The notes under the pieces: generated by a model | What the model was told of the DNA's origin: nothing | The model's database searches: none | What the model saw: the letters and a program-made list of their open reading frames with translations, nothing else | NCBI GenBank assembly: GCA_003229235.1 | Contig: QIIH01000429.1 | Span: forward strand, 1-7,726 | Origin: Flavobacteriales bacterium | GTDB lineage: Bacteria; Bacteroidota; Bacteroidia; Flavobacteriales; Flavobacteriaceae | Reading direction: 5' to 3' | Length of the DNA stretch: 7,726 nucleotides | In this document: in pieces, positions 7,191 to 7,726 of the stretch | Layout of the letters: the number at the start of each line of letters is the position of its first letter | Position numbering within the stretch: the first letter of the stretch is position 1 | Made by a program: the position numbers and the translations under genes

Positions 7191-7726
7191 ATGAGCGAAA
7201 TAATTAAAATTGGACTGGCAGACGACGAAGAACTTTTTAGAAGAGGCATTGCCTTTATTCTGGAGCGCGAATCAGACTTTAAAATAGTTTTTGAAGCAGA
7301 AGATGGTCAAAAATTATTAGATGCACTGGCTGTTGCTGACCCATTGCCAGACATCGTCCTAACAGATTTAAAGATGCCTACCTTGAATGGCATAGAAGCT
7401 ACGCGCGAAGTAGTTAAAAAATACCCATTGGTAAAGGTGATTGTGCTTACTAGCTATAATACCCGCGCGTTTATTGCCAATATGGTAGATATAGGCGCAG
7501 CAGCTTTTTTAGTAAAAAACTCGAAGCCAAAAATGGTGAAGCATACCATTCGTGAAGTAATGAAGCGTGGATTTTATTACAATTATGAGGTGATGCAAAT
7601 TATTCATGACGAACTTCAAGGCGCATCGCATCGTACTGTCATAAATGCAGACGAATTGACCTCACGTGAAAAAGAAGTGCTACAACTTATTTGCAGCCAG
7701 CTCACCACTCAAGAAATAGCCGAAAA
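7191..7726 (+). CDS. NarL/FixJ-type response regulator, 3' end cut by window
   Basis: Starts at ATG 7191 (MSEIIKIGLADDEELF) and runs open to the window end: 178 codons, out of about 210-220 usual for the family. The receiver domain (about 5-125) carries the acidic pocket Asp11/Asp12, phosphoacceptor Asp59 in VLTDLKMP, Thr87/Ser88 in VLTSYN and Lys109 in FLVKN: all residues needed for phosphorylation. A linker leads to the start of a LuxR-type helix-turn-helix (LTSREKEVLQLI, about 156-167, then TTQEIAE), which is truncated by the window edge. It is the output transcription factor of the kinase encoded 24 bases upstream; target genes cannot be told from this window, although autoregulation is common in the family. 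Confidence 0.95.
   Translation, partial: MSEIIKIGLADDEELFRRGIAFILERESDFKIVFEAEDGQKLLDALAVADPLPDIVLTDLKMPTLNGIEATREVVKKYPLVKVIVLTSYNTRAFIANMVDIGAAAFLVKNSKPKMVKHTIREVMKRGFYYNYEVMQIIHDELQGASHRTVINADELTSREKEVLQLICSQLTTQEIAE

Overview
The window reads as chromosomal DNA of a Bacteroidota bacterium, probably a marine-type flavobacterium or close relative. The evidence is an AT-rich composition, start codons preceded by A-rich stretches rather than Shine-Dalgarno sequences, TTTG / TAnnTTTG promoter-like pairs, and protein sequences resembling the Bacteroidota versions of DsbD, a MalS-type amylase and NarL-family two-component proteins. Everything supported lies on the + strand.

Layout: (1) 1-1148 is the C-terminal part of a DsbD-type thiol:disulfide reductase whose start is upstream of the window. 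(2) 1149-1508 is a 360-base non-coding stretch with two hairpins, a small decamer repeat, one good Bacteroidota-type promoter candidate and, just after it, a strong intrinsic terminator. (3) 1509-2271 is a decayed gene and the most telling feature of the window. Its first ~25 codons look like the N-terminus of a solute:sodium symporter (YidK/SSS type). They run straight into the interior of a MalS-like GH13 alpha-amylase, which is broken by four in-frame stops and a frameshift and cut off at the catalytic nucleophile region. It looks like the scar of a lost maltodextrin-use locus. (4) 2434-5287 is a compact operon of pfkA (6-phosphofructokinase), gap (glyceraldehyde-3-phosphate dehydrogenase) and a BadF/BadG-type sugar kinase (N-acetylglucosamine kinase-like), with gaps of 10 and 6 bases. 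(5) 5406-7726 is a second compact operon. It holds a small unknown protein with a C-terminal CPSDCDPN motif, a seven-helix membrane protein, a minimal membrane-anchored NarL-type histidine kinase and a NarL/LuxR response regulator cut by the window end. Adjacent genes overlap or lie 24 bases apart.

The glycolytic operon couples the committed step, the NAD-linked oxidation step and a likely amino-sugar or sugar entry kinase. The second operon looks like a signalling cassette: the kinase has almost no sensor domain of its own, so the co-encoded seven-helix protein and the small protein are the natural candidates for input. That four-gene cassette is the best candidate here for an under-described system. 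The amylase/transporter fusion is the best candidate for genome-history interest.
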